From NCBI GenBank assembly GCA_022648325.1, contig JALCMG010000006.1, positions 1-64,000 on the forward strand: DNA of 64,000 nt, in the 5' to 3' direction. Shown one piece after another: positions 34,804 through 42,822 of this stretch (its first letter is position 1; each line of letters begins with the position of its first letter). The position numbers and the translations under genes are program-made. The DNA is from Olsenella sp. (GTDB lineage Bacteria; Actinomycetota; Coriobacteriia; Coriobacteriales; Atopobiaceae). The notes under the pieces are model-generated. The model had not been told where the DNA came from. It ran no database searches and was given only the letters and a program-made list of their open reading frames with translations.

Positions 34804-36120
34804 ATGACGTGCAGGAGGAGCCCAGCGGTTTTCGCAGGCCTTCTCGGCGTTGCTGCCCTTGGCACACCCGTGACCGCTCTTGCGGCAGAGGGCACGGCAC
34901 CTCTGGACGTGTTTTCGGATATTAGTATCCCTACCGCCGACCTCTCGGGCATTGATGCCGATACCGCTCGATTTTTAGGAATATGCGTTGGTGGCGGCAT
35001 TCTCGTTACGATTGGCACCTATGCGCTTGTCAGGGTCTTTGCGCGCAGTCGTGCGGCTGCAAATCACCAAAACGGTAGCTCAGGTGACGGACAGACCAAG
35101 AACTCCCAATCGTGCGGCACCCCACGTGCCGCGCATGCACCGCGTCACATGCGTCCCGAAGACTGGGAGCGCATAGGACGTCTAAGCTCTGCGGAGAAGG
35201 CCGAGGAGGTCTCGAAGGCCTCAACTGGCAGCAGCGCTTACGGCCTGCATGCCGCCAAAGACTATGTGGATATAGCCGAGAATTACGTTGGCAAGCAGAC
35301 CTTTAGGCAGCGCATGGCAACGCGCGCACAGGGTGTGGCCGCAACCCTCTCGGCGCGCATAGATGCTAACCGCATGGAAGGTCTTCCCGTGATAGAGCGC
35401 GCGGATGGCTCGGTGGGAGACGTGGGAACCACGTGGTGGACCGCTGCCGTTGGACCTTCCATTTCTGGGCCCATCAAGATGGGCGAGGACGACGCGGATG
35501 CCATTCCCTCTAGCTTTGGCGTCGATGGCATTGACGAACTGCAGTTTATGTCGGCGAGCCCCCGCGACATCTCGCGCCGCATCGCCCCTGTAGAGGAGGA
35601 TGCCTACCCGGAGAAGCGCAGCATAGGGGATGTCACTGAAGACGATTGGGACCGTGCGCTCAAGGCCATGGACGAGAAGATCCAGGGCGGCGGGATCGCT
35701 GTCCAAACGTCTGCTGCCGTGGCCTCGCCCGCAACGCCAAAGGCGACCGCACCCCAGCCTCTCGAGCCCTTCTCGGATTGCGTGGGCGACGAGGACTCGC
35801 TCGACGAGCCGGATGGCATCGAGCAGGACACGCAGTTCCTCTACTTCAGGCCGCCTGCGGGACATCCCGAGGTTGTCGATACCGAGACCTACGTGGATTA
35901 CCTGGTTGCCGAGGAGTTCTCGCGCAACCCCTCCGCCGCAGCGCGCAGCTCCTCCCGCGACTACCTACGCATCATCGAGGGCGGCACCCAAACCGCCACA
36001 CTGCGAGCGTCTGGCCGCCACATGGCCTCTGGGAGGCGCACCGCCGCTGCGGATGGGTACCGTCCGCGCCACTTTGTTGGCGAGGCGCCTGCCCTGCATG
36101 CTGAGGCGCTGGAGGCGTGA
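34804..36120 (+). CDS. Unknown membrane protein with signal peptide and long acidic cytoplasmic region
   Basis: A 438-residue protein that I do not recognise. Residues 1-26 are a clear signal peptide (CRRSPAVFAGLLGVAALG, cleavage likely after ALA). A second hydrophobic helix follows at about 52-72 (GICVGGGILVTIGTYALVRV). The remaining roughly 360 residues are polar, with low-complexity and acidic stretches and no motif I know; DYVDIAENYVGKQTFRQRMATRAQ is a possible helix. I chose the ATG at 34804 because GGAGG lies nine bases upstream and the signal peptide then starts correctly. Its TGA overlaps the next ATG (TGATG), so it is coupled to the VanZ-like gene. Confidence 0.6.
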   Translation: MTCRRSPAVFAGLLGVAALGTPVTALAAEGTAPLDVFSDISIPTADLSGIDADTARFLGICVGGGILVTIGTYALVRVFARSRAAANHQNGSSGDGQTKNSQSCGTPRAAHAPRHMRPEDWERIGRLSSAEKAEEVSKASTGSSAYGLHAAKDYVDIAENYVGKQTFRQRMATRAQGVAATLSARIDANRMEGLPVIERADGSVGDVGTTWWTAAVGPSISGPIKMGEDDADAIPSSFGVDGIDELQFMSASPRDISRRIAPVEEDAYPEKRSIGDVTEDDWDRALKAMDEKIQGGGIAVQTSAAVASPATPKATAPQPLEPFSDCVGDEDSLDEPDGIEQDTQFLYFRPPAGHPEVVDTETYVDYLVAEEFSRNPSAAARSSSRDYLRIIEGGTQTATLRASGRHMASGRRTAAADGYRPRHFVGEAPALHAEALEA

Positions 36121-36638
36121 TGCGAGAAGGAATGGGGAAGTCCTCGAGGTCTAAAGACGCACGACTCGGGACGAGCACCCACCATCGCAGGTGGGTGCTC
36201 GTCTTCTTCCTGTGGATGGCTTTCGTGTGGGGTCACTCGCTCGTACAGGGGCCTGCCTCATCGCTCGAGAGCTCGCGTGTAGCTGCCATTTTGGCTCCGC
36301 TTCTCAACGCACTGGGAATCACGGGCGAGTCGGCCGTGACGTTTGCCGTACGCAAGACAGCTCATTTTCTTGAGTATGCAGTCCTTGGTGCGCTTGGCAT
36401 GCCAGCATTCATCCGCCCCGCACGGGAGGGGATAGTGCCTCGCTGGCTCGGCCCCCTTGTAGTGGCGCTCGTCCCCGTGGCAGACGAGACCATCCAGCGC
36501 TTCGTGCCTGGTCGCGAGTCCTCGCCCCGAGACGTCCTCATCGACCTCTGCGGTGCTGTCGTGGGAACCCTTGTGATGGGGCTGGTCTTGCGGCACAAAT
36601 CCTCCAAGCATGCTGCGGGAGGCCCTTCTCGCCCGTAG
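36120..36638 (+). CDS. VanZ-like membrane protein
   Basis: A 172-residue protein with four hydrophobic segments. The pattern WVLVFFLWMAFVWGHSL, RKTAHFLEYAVLGAL (the conserved K-x2-HF-x-EY motif of VanZ-like proteins), VADETIQRFVPGRESSPRDVLIDLCGAVVG and a last helix is typical of the VanZ-like family; VanZ itself gives low-level teicoplanin resistance by an unknown mechanism, but most homologues have no proven link to that. The start at 36120 overlaps the upstream stop; an ATG at 36132 with GAAGGA upstream is an alternative. A perfect 14-pair hairpin lies within its first codons. Confidence 0.8.
   Translation: MREGMGKSSRSKDARLGTSTHHRRWVLVFFLWMAFVWGHSLVQGPASSLESSRVAAILAPLLNALGITGESAVTFAVRKTAHFLEYAVLGALGMPAFIRPAREGIVPRWLGPLVVALVPVADETIQRFVPGRESSPRDVLIDLCGAVVGTLVMGLVLRHKSSKHAAGGPSRP
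36170..36203 (+). other. Perfect hairpin inside the VanZ-like reading frame
   Basis: GACGAGCACCCACC (36170-36183) pairs exactly with GGTGGGTGCTCGTC (36190-36203) around ATCGCA, followed by TTCTTCC. It has the form of a weak terminator but falls about 50 bases inside the VanZ-like gene. Confidence 0.75.
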
Positions 36639-36659
36639 GCAGCCCCTCGGTAGAGCGTA

Positions 36660-36705
36660 TCCCCAGCTTGCGCATGTTACGAAGGGGTGCGTATGTGTTA
36701 CGTCT
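36660..36705 (+). promoter_or_regulatory. Possible operator repeats upstream of livK
   Basis: Two similar half-sites, TGCGCATGTTACG and TGCGTATGTGTTACG, lie 21 bases apart, 100-150 bases before the livK start. They could be a regulator site. No clean promoter hexamers are visible in 36639-36811. Confidence 0.3.
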
Positions 36706-36811
36706 CGAATAAGCTTTCAGGCGCGGCGCACCGCTTGCCATCTCCCTTTCATACAGTTGTCCACGAATTGCGTGCGGGACAACCGCGCTGCCAAGACAAG
36801 GGAGGGTACGT

Positions 36812-38014
36812 ATGAACACCAACATTTCTAGGCGCAACTTCGTCAAGAGCGGTGCTGTGGCGGTCGCTGGCCTTGGCCTCGCTGCCTGCGGCGGCAACTC
36901 CGGCTCTGGCTCCTCTAGTTCCAGCTCCGATACGATCAAGGTCGGCCTCATGGGCCCCTACACCGGTGACGTTGCCCAGTATGGCCTCGCCTGCCGCTAT
37001 GGCGCCGAGCTCTACGTCAAGCAGGTCAACGACAAGGGCGGCATCAACGGCAAGCAGGTTGAGCTTGACACCCAGGACGAGAAGGGCGACGCCACCGAGG
37101 CCGTCAACGTCTACAACAAGCTCGTCGAGGACGGCGTTGTGGGCATCATCGGCGACGTGACCTCCACGCCCACCATTGCCGTTGCCCAGGCGTCCGTCAA
37201 GGACAACATGCCCTGCGTGACGCCCTCCGCAACCGCAGCCGACGTCATCTCCTACGGCAAGAACTACTTCCGCGCCTGCATCACCGACCCGTACCAGGGC
37301 AAGCTCATGGCCGACTTCGCCGCCGACCAGGGCTATAAGACCGTCGGCGTCATCTACAACCAGGGCGGTGACTACGAGCAGGGCGTTGCCGACGCCTTTA
37401 CCGAGGAGGCCGGCAAGAAGGGCATCACCGTGAGCGACTCCGAGGGTTACCCCGCTGGCGCCACCGACTTCAACTCCCAGCTCACCAACATCATTGCCAC
37501 CAAGCCCGACGCGATCTTCTCGCCCAACTACTACCAGGACGACGGCAAGATCGTGACCCAGGCCAGGAAGCTCGGCTACGCCGGCGTCTTCATGGGGGCC
37601 GACGGCTGGTCCAACATCGTGGGCGGCGACGAGGAGTACGCAAGCGCCGAGGACCTCGAGGGCTGCTACTACGACTGCTCGTTCGTTGCCGAGAACGAGG
37701 ATGAGAAGGTCCAGGACTTCATCAAGGCCTACAAGGACGAGTACAACGACACGCCCTCCAACTTCTGCGCCCTTGGCTACGATGCCACGATGATCCTTCT
37801 CAACGCTATCGAGACTGTCGAGAAGGACGGCAAGGCCACCTACGGCTCCGATGACTACAAGCAGGCCGTCGTCGATGCCATCGCCTCCGGCACTGCTAAC
37901 GGCGTGACCGGCGACATCTCCTACTCCGGCACTGGCGACCCGGTCAAGTCCACGCTGATCATCACCTTCAAGGGTGGCGCTCAGGAGGTCTTCAAGACCA
38001 TTGAGGGCAAGTAG
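36812..38014 (+). CDS. livK: Branched-chain amino-acid-type ABC substrate-binding lipoprotein
   Basis: A 400-residue periplasmic-type binding protein (LivJ/LivK, type I fold). The N-terminus has a Tat-like SRRNFVKSG motif followed by a hydrophobic stretch and the lipobox LAAC (cysteine 29), so the mature protein is a lipid-anchored receptor, probably exported folded. A Ser-rich linker follows, then TIKVGLMGPYTGDVAQYG, the family's first strand. The chain ends AQEVFKTIEGK, typical for LivJ-type proteins. It captures branched-chain or similar amino acids for the downstream permease; the real ligand cannot be read from sequence. AAGGGAGGG precedes the ATG. A terminator hairpin separates it from livH. 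Confidence 0.9.
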   Translation: MNTNISRRNFVKSGAVAVAGLGLAACGGNSGSGSSSSSSDTIKVGLMGPYTGDVAQYGLACRYGAELYVKQVNDKGGINGKQVELDTQDEKGDATEAVNVYNKLVEDGVVGIIGDVTSTPTIAVAQASVKDNMPCVTPSATAADVISYGKNYFRACITDPYQGKLMADFAADQGYKTVGVIYNQGGDYEQGVADAFTEEAGKKGITVSDSEGYPAGATDFNSQLTNIIATKPDAIFSPNYYQDDGKIVTQARKLGYAGVFMGADGWSNIVGGDEEYASAEDLEGCYYDCSFVAENEDEKVQDFIKAYKDEYNDTPSNFCALGYDATMILLNAIETVEKDGKATYGSDDYKQAVVDAIASGTANGVTGDISYSGTGDPVKSTLIITFKGGAQEVFKTIEGK

Positions 38015-38038
38015 GGCTTCCGCACGGAAATCTGAGGG

Positions 38039-38075
38039 AAGCGCCGGGTGCGCATACTGCCCCCGGCGCTTTCTA
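38039..38075 (+). terminator. Attenuating terminator between livK and livH
   Basis: AAGCGCCGGG (38039-38048) pairs with CCCGGCGCTT (38062-38071) across 13 bases, followed by TCTAGG. Partial termination here would give more receptor than permease. Confidence 0.75.
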
Positions 38076-38115
38076 GGTTCTATTGGACTAGGTACAAGAG
38101 AGGAAGTGTTGTGCC

Positions 38116-38991
38116 GTGACGTTTCTGACGCAGGTGCTCAACGGTTTGCAGCTGGGCAGCATCTACGCGCTCGTCGCCCTGGGATACACGATGGTGTACG
38201 GCATCATCCTGCTGCTCAACTTTGCCCATGGCGACATCATTATGGTCGGTGCCTACATTTCTTGGATCGTGATGAGCCAGCTTGGGCTGAGCCCCGCGCT
38301 GGCAATCGTCCTCTCGATCGTTGGATGCGCCGGCCTGGGCGTGCTCATCGACAAGGTAGCATACCAGCCGCTTCGCGAGGCGCCGCGCATGAGCCTGCTC
38401 ATCACCGCAATCGGCGTCTCATACTTCCTCGAGAACGGCGCACAGCTGGTCTTTGGTGCAGACGCCAAGGTGGTTCCCGAGTACTTCGACCTTCCGAACC
38501 TGAGCGTGGGGGGCGTTGGCCTCTCTGCTAACGCCATCATCACCATCGTCGTGACTGCCGTCTCGACCGTCCTGCTCACGATCCTCGTGCAGAAGACCAA
38601 GCTCGGGAAGGCCATGCGTGCGGTCTCTGAGGACATGGGCGCCGCCCGCCTCATGGGCATCAACGTGAACAACACCATCTCGTTCACCTTCGCCGTTGGC
38701 TCGGCGCTCGCTGGCATTGGCGCCGTGCTCTACAGCATGGCATACTCGCAGGCTACGCCCACGATGGGCATCATGCTGGGCACCAAAGCCTTCGTCGCGG
38801 CGGTCCTCGGCGGCATCGGCTCCATTCCTGGCGCCGTCATCGGTGGCCTCCTCGTGGGCTTCGCCGAGGTGTTCGTCTCTGCCATCGGTCTGTCCGTCTG
38901 GCAGGACGCCGTGGTGTTCCTGCTTCTGATCATCGTCCTCGTGGTGAGGCCTACCGGTATCCTAGGCCGCCCGATGACCGAGAAAGTCTAA
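38116..38991 (+). CDS. livH: Branched-chain amino-acid ABC permease LivH
   Basis: A 291-residue permease with eight hydrophobic helices. LNGLQLGSIYALVALGYTMVYGI and NFAHGDIIMVGAY are the N-terminal hallmarks, RAVSEDMGAARLMGINVN is the coupling loop that contacts the ATPases, and AFVAAVLGGIGSIPGAVIGG is the conserved C-terminal block. It pairs with LivM to form the channel for substrate delivered by LivK. The GTG start at 38116 has GAGAGGAAG upstream. livM begins 10 bases after it. Confidence 0.93.
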   Translation: MTFLTQVLNGLQLGSIYALVALGYTMVYGIILLLNFAHGDIIMVGAYISWIVMSQLGLSPALAIVLSIVGCAGLGVLIDKVAYQPLREAPRMSLLITAIGVSYFLENGAQLVFGADAKVVPEYFDLPNLSVGGVGLSANAIITIVVTAVSTVLLTILVQKTKLGKAMRAVSEDMGAARLMGINVNNTISFTFAVGSALAGIGAVLYSMAYSQATPTMGIMLGTKAFVAAVLGGIGSIPGAVIGGLLVGFAEVFVSAIGLSVWQDAVVFLLLIIVLVVRPTGILGRPMTEKV

Positions 38992-39001
38992 GGAGGAACC
39001 C

Positions 39002-40222
39002 GTGACTGCATCTAAGGCAACTGCAACGCAGGCAGGCACGCCGGCTGTCTCCGGCTACCGCAGCCTCTCCATGCCCATGCGCTATCTGATCAACGCCGTT
39101 CTCGTCGTCATCTTCCTCGTCGTTGGCGAGCTCATGATCGACGGTGGCGTGGTGAGTCGTTATCAGACGGGCGTCATCGAGCAGATAGGCATCTACATCA
39201 TCCTGGCCGTCTCGCTCAACATCGCGACCGGCTACCTGGGCCAGCTGCCCCTCGGGCACGCCGGCTTTATGTCGGTGGGTGGCTACTCCTGCGCCATCTT
39301 CATCATGAGGATGATGGACACGATGGGCGTGACCGCGCGCGACTTCGCCACCGGTACCCCCGCTGCTGCCGGGCTCTTTGTTCTCGGTATTATCTTCGGC
39401 GGCTTCTGCGCTGCCATCTGCGGCCTCATCATCGGCGTCCCGGCGCTGCGCCTCAAAGGCGACTACCTCGCCATCATCACGCTCGGCTTCGCAGAGATCA
39501 TCCGCGTTGTCATGCAGAACATCGACGGTGTCCTCGGCTTCACGCTTACCGGTGGTGCCAAGGGTCTCACGGGAATCCCCGGGTACACGAACTTCCTCAA
39601 CACCTTCATCGTGGTTGTCATCTCGCTCTTCCTCATCCACACCATGATGAAGTCCCGTCACGGCCGCGCGATTCTCTCCATCCGCGACAACGAGATCGCT
39701 GCCGAGTCCTGCGGCGTCAGCACCACCTACTACAAGACGCTCGCCTTCGTGGCCTCCGCGTTCTTCGCGGGCGTGGCCGGTGGGCTCTACGCCGGATGCA
39801 TCGGCGTCATGGCCCCCGCCAAGTTCGGCTTCATGAAGTCGATCGAGATCCTGGTCATGGTCGTTCTCGGTGGCATGGGCTCCATGCTCGGCTCCGTCAT
39901 CTCTGCCACCGTCCTCACGATCCTGCCCGAGGTCCTGCGCGCCGTCTCCGACTACCGCATGGTCGTCTACGCCGTCGTGCTGATCCTGGTCATGATCTTC
40001 CGTCCCGAGGGCCTCCTCGGCGACTACGACTTCTCGACGTCTCGCCTGATCGAGCGCATCATCAACCACGGGAAGCGTCCGGAGGACTTCGTGCCCGTAG
40101 CCGCTGCCGCTGTCGAGGGCGCGGCGAGCGACGCCAAGGCTGCCGCACCCACCGCAACGACGGGTGGGCAGACGGAAACCCCTGGCAAGGAGAGCGGGAA
40201 GGAGGCCCACACCCATGAGTAG
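39002..40222 (+). CDS. livM: Branched-chain amino-acid ABC permease LivM
   Basis: A 406-residue permease partner of LivH. Core features are IYIILAVSLNIATGYLGQLPLGHAGFM, RLKGDYLAIITLGFAEIIRV, the coupling loop SIRDNEIAAESCGVSTTYYKTLAF and EILVMVVLGGMGSMLGSVISA. It starts at the GTG at 39002 with AAGGAGGAA upstream. A C-terminal tail of about 50 residues, rich in Ala, Thr and Gly, extends beyond the family norm. The end overlaps the livG start by eight bases. Confidence 0.93.
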   Translation: MTASKATATQAGTPAVSGYRSLSMPMRYLINAVLVVIFLVVGELMIDGGVVSRYQTGVIEQIGIYIILAVSLNIATGYLGQLPLGHAGFMSVGGYSCAIFIMRMMDTMGVTARDFATGTPAAAGLFVLGIIFGGFCAAICGLIIGVPALRLKGDYLAIITLGFAEIIRVVMQNIDGVLGFTLTGGAKGLTGIPGYTNFLNTFIVVVISLFLIHTMMKSRHGRAILSIRDNEIAAESCGVSTTYYKTLAFVASAFFAGVAGGLYAGCIGVMAPAKFGFMKSIEILVMVVLGGMGSMLGSVISATVLTILPEVLRAVSDYRMVVYAVVLILVMIFRPEGLLGDYDFSTSRLIERIINHGKRPEDFVPVAAAAVEGAASDAKAAAPTATTGGQTETPGKESGKEAHTHE

Positions 40223-41117
40223 CGACAAGACCACGAAGGCCGAGACGACCGTCGAGGCAGCTCCCTCGGCATCTCCCAAGCGCCACCGCCCCGTACTCGT
40301 GCAGATGGAGACCCCCAACCTCGTGCCCGAGCGCGACCTTGGCAAGATGCCTGTGCTGCAGGCCGAGCACCTCGGCATCGACTTTGGTGGCCTCACGGCC
40401 GTGGACGACTTCAACATCGCCATGGGTCGCACCGAGATCTCTGGTCTCATCGGCCCCAACGGTGCCGGCAAGACGACGATCTTCAACCTGCTCACCAACG
40501 TCTACAAGCCCACCCGCGGAACCATCCTGCTCGACGGCTATGACACTGCAGGCAAGAGCGTTGTCGAGGTCAACAAGATGGGCATCGCCCGAACCTTCCA
40601 GAACATCCGCCTCTTCAACAAGATGACGGTCGAGGAGAACGTTCTGGTTGGCTTTGGCAACTCCATGTCCACGCACCTCGCAACCGACGTCTTCCGCCTC
40701 CCCAAGCACTGGAAGCAGGAGGCGGAGTTCCACGACAAGGCGATGGACCTTCTCGGCATCTTTAACATGCAGGGATTGGCGCACGAGTGCGCGGGCAACC
40801 TCCCGTACGGCGCGCAGCGCAGGCTCGAGATTCTGCGAGCGCTTGCCACCCATCCCAAGGTACTGCTCCTTGACGAGCCCGCGGCCGGCATGAACCCCGC
40901 CGAGACCGAGGAACTCATGGAGAACATCGAGAAGATCCGCGACGACTTCCAGATCGCCATCCTGCTCATCGAGCACGACATGAGCTTTGTCATGGGCATC
41001 TGCGAGGTCATCGGCGTCCTGGACTACGGGCGCATCATCGCAAAGGGAACGCCCGAGGAGATTCAGAACGACCCCAAGGTCATCGAGGCGTACCTCGGCA
41101 AGCAGGGGGTGAAGTAG
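40215..41117 (+). CDS. livG: Branched-chain amino-acid ABC ATPase LivG
   Basis: A 300-residue ATPase. A polar N-terminal extension of about 45 residues precedes the domain. GPNGAGKTT is Walker A, LPYGAQRRLEI is the Liv-type signature (in place of LSGGQ), LLLDEPAAG is Walker B, and IEHDMSFV carries the switch histidine. It forms a heterodimer with LivF. The ATG at 40215 overlaps the livM stop; GGGAAGGAGG lies upstream. livF starts directly after the TAG. Confidence 0.93.
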   Translation: MSSDKTTKAETTVEAAPSASPKRHRPVLVQMETPNLVPERDLGKMPVLQAEHLGIDFGGLTAVDDFNIAMGRTEISGLIGPNGAGKTTIFNLLTNVYKPTRGTILLDGYDTAGKSVVEVNKMGIARTFQNIRLFNKMTVEENVLVGFGNSMSTHLATDVFRLPKHWKQEAEFHDKAMDLLGIFNMQGLAHECAGNLPYGAQRRLEILRALATHPKVLLLDEPAAGMNPAETEELMENIEKIRDDFQIAILLIEHDMSFVMGICEVIGVLDYGRIIAKGTPEEIQNDPKVIEAYLGKQGVK

Positions 41118-41825
41118 ATGGCCATGCTCTCCGTAAATGGCCTCGCCGTCTCGTATGGCGCGATCAAGGCCGTCAAGGGCATCTCGTTCGATATCGACGA
41201 GGGAGAGATCGTGACCCTCATCGGCGCGAACGGTGCCGGCAAGTCGACAACGCTCAACACCATCGCCGGCCTCATCAAGCCCGATGCCGGCAGCATCAAG
41301 TTCAAGGGCGAGGAGCTCGTGGGCATCAAGCCGCACAAGATCGTCGAGCGTGGGCTTGCCCTGTGCCCCGAGGGACGTCGCGTGTTCACGCACATGACCG
41401 TCGCCGAGAACCTCGACATGGGCGGCTACACCCGTACCGACGCCGAGAACAAGGAGACGCTCGAGGTTGTCTACGAGCACTTCCCGCGCCTCAAGGAGCG
41501 CATAAACCAGGTGGCGGGCACGCTCTCCGGCGGCGAGCAGCAGATGCTCGCCATGGGTCGCGCCCTCATGAGCCGCCCCAAGCTCCTCATGCTCGACGAG
41601 CCCTCGATGGGCCTCGCGCCAATCCTCGTCGACGAAATCTTCGAGATCATCGAGACGCTCAACAAGAACGGCACCACGATCCTCCTGGTCGAGCAGAACG
41701 CCAACATGGCGCTCAAGGTTGCCGCGCGCGGCTACGTGCTCGAGACCGGCAAGATCGTGAAGACGGGCACGGGCGCCGAGCTTCTCGTTGATGACGACGT
41801 CCGCAAGGCCTACCTCGGCGGGTGA
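41118..41825 (+). CDS. livF: Branched-chain amino-acid ABC ATPase LivF
   Basis: A 235-residue ATPase, the second nucleotide-binding subunit of the importer. GANGAGKST is Walker A, LSGGEQQMLAMGRAL is the signature, LMLDEPSMGL is Walker B with the catalytic glutamate, and VEQNANMAL carries the H-loop region with Gln-Asn, as usual for LivF. The start codon immediately follows the livG stop. A strong terminator begins one base after the stop codon. Confidence 0.95.
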   Translation: MAMLSVNGLAVSYGAIKAVKGISFDIDEGEIVTLIGANGAGKSTTLNTIAGLIKPDAGSIKFKGEELVGIKPHKIVERGLALCPEGRRVFTHMTVAENLDMGGYTRTDAENKETLEVVYEHFPRLKERINQVAGTLSGGEQQMLAMGRALMSRPKLLMLDEPSMGLAPILVDEIFEIIETLNKNGTTILLVEQNANMALKVAARGYVLETGKIVKTGTGAELLVDDDVRKAYLGG

Positions 41826-41856
41826 GACAAAGGGAGTTTCCCTTTGTCTTGCCTTT
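41826..41856 (+). terminator. Terminator of the liv operon
   Basis: GACAAAGGGA (41826-41835) pairs perfectly with TCCCTTTGTC (41839-41848) around GTT, followed by TTGCCTTT. Confidence 0.85.
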
Positions 41857-41997
41857 GTCCCATTTATGCAATCCGGGCAGCTCTGTTGACACCGCTTGTC
41901 GACGCTTTGGCCCCAACCGCTAAATGTCACCAGTCGACTTCGTATTTTCGAATACGCTAATCGAAGAAATGGCAGGGCTCTCTGATTGGAGGTAGTA

Positions 41998-42464
41998 ATG
42001 AAAAGGTTGCAACTTGATAAAGTACTCCTGTGTTTTCTTGGAACTTGTGTTCTTGCGGTTGCAATTCTCGTGGTTGCTCCCTCGCAGGCGAGAGCAGATG
42101 ATGCCAGTGAGGCTTGCACCCATGCCTTCTCCCTCGAAATGCCGGTCAAACAGGGAGTGTTGATTTCCCTACCTGATGGGTCGCGTGGCACACTTGGTGT
42201 GGGACATGGAAGGTCTACTGGTATACCGTTGCTTTAAACACGAGTTACTCAATCCAATTTAGTAATTATAATGTTGTTCGCTGCTTCGATAACTACAGCA
42301 GTGGAATAGGTGTTGTTATTGACTCCTGCACGCTTAGCTGGGGCAAAAAATGGTCCCAACAGACGACAAGACACCATGGGGAGATTTTGCAGACGAGTGA
42401 TACAAGGTTTCTGAACGGAAACATTGATGGCAAGACACTTGTAACCAGTGTGTATTACGGATAG
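41998..42464 (+). pseudogene. Frameshifted gene for a small secreted protein
   Basis: The ATG at 41998 has GGAGG upstream and opens a signal peptide (LLCFLGTCVLAVAILVVAPSQARA). After about 68 codons the frame is lost. From GGG at 42201-42203 the -1 frame continues coherently as TWKVYWYTVALNTSYSIQFS and on to CTLSWGKKWSQQTTRHHGE, ending at TAG 42462-42464. Adding one G to the GGG run would give a single 155-codon gene. The product is Cys-poor and rich in aromatic and polar residues; I do not recognise the family. The segment is notably AT-richer than its surroundings, suggesting transfer. It could be a true mutation, a variable tract or a sequencing error. Confidence 0.65.
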
Positions 42465-42472
42465 GTGGTCTT

Positions 42473-42583
42473 ATGCCCGAGGTCCTTATGCTAGTCGTTA
42501 TTGTTTCCATCGTTATCGCCCTCATCAAAGGTGTTCCGTATCTCGTTCGGGCGATAGAGGAGTTTAAGCGCAACAAAGCGTGA
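42473..42583 (+). CDS. 36-residue membrane peptide
   Basis: A short reading frame with AGGTGG five bases before its ATG, nine bases after the frameshifted gene. The peptide is a single hydrophobic helix (EVLMLVVIVSIVIALIKGV) followed by an amphipathic basic tail (PYLVRAIEEFKRNKA), the layout of small membrane toxins, holin-like peptides or immunity peptides. No homologue is recognised. A strong terminator 24 bases later supports it as the last gene of a two-gene unit. Confidence 0.5.
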   Translation: MPEVLMLVVIVSIVIALIKGVPYLVRAIEEFKRNKA

Positions 42584-42606
42584 AGAGCATAGCGGTTGGT
42601 GGTGCT

Positions 42607-42648
42607 GGGTGCCTGCGGCAGATTGTGTTGCAGGCACCCTCTTTTTTC
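42607..42648 (+). terminator. Terminator closing the small-ORF islet
   Basis: GGGTGCCTGC (42607-42616) pairs perfectly with GCAGGCACCC (42630-42639), followed by TCTTTTTTC. Confidence 0.9.
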
Positions 42649-42822
42649 GTGCCGCGCCTTCAGAAACAAGGGGAGACAAGGGGACTGCCCTCGTGTCTCG
42701 TTCGAGTACAATCGGATACCGTCAGTGAGACGAGGGCCAACCCCTTCGTCCTTTTTATTTTCTCGTCGACTTCACTGCGTGTGGCGCGAGAATTTCACAG
42801 CCACAGGGGAAAGGGGGCTTTC

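Noticed and set aside
42199-42206. Programmed -1 frameshift in the small secreted protein gene
   Set aside because: There is no X-XXY-YYZ slippery heptamer and no clear downstream pseudoknot; a single-base deletion in the G-run explains it more simply.
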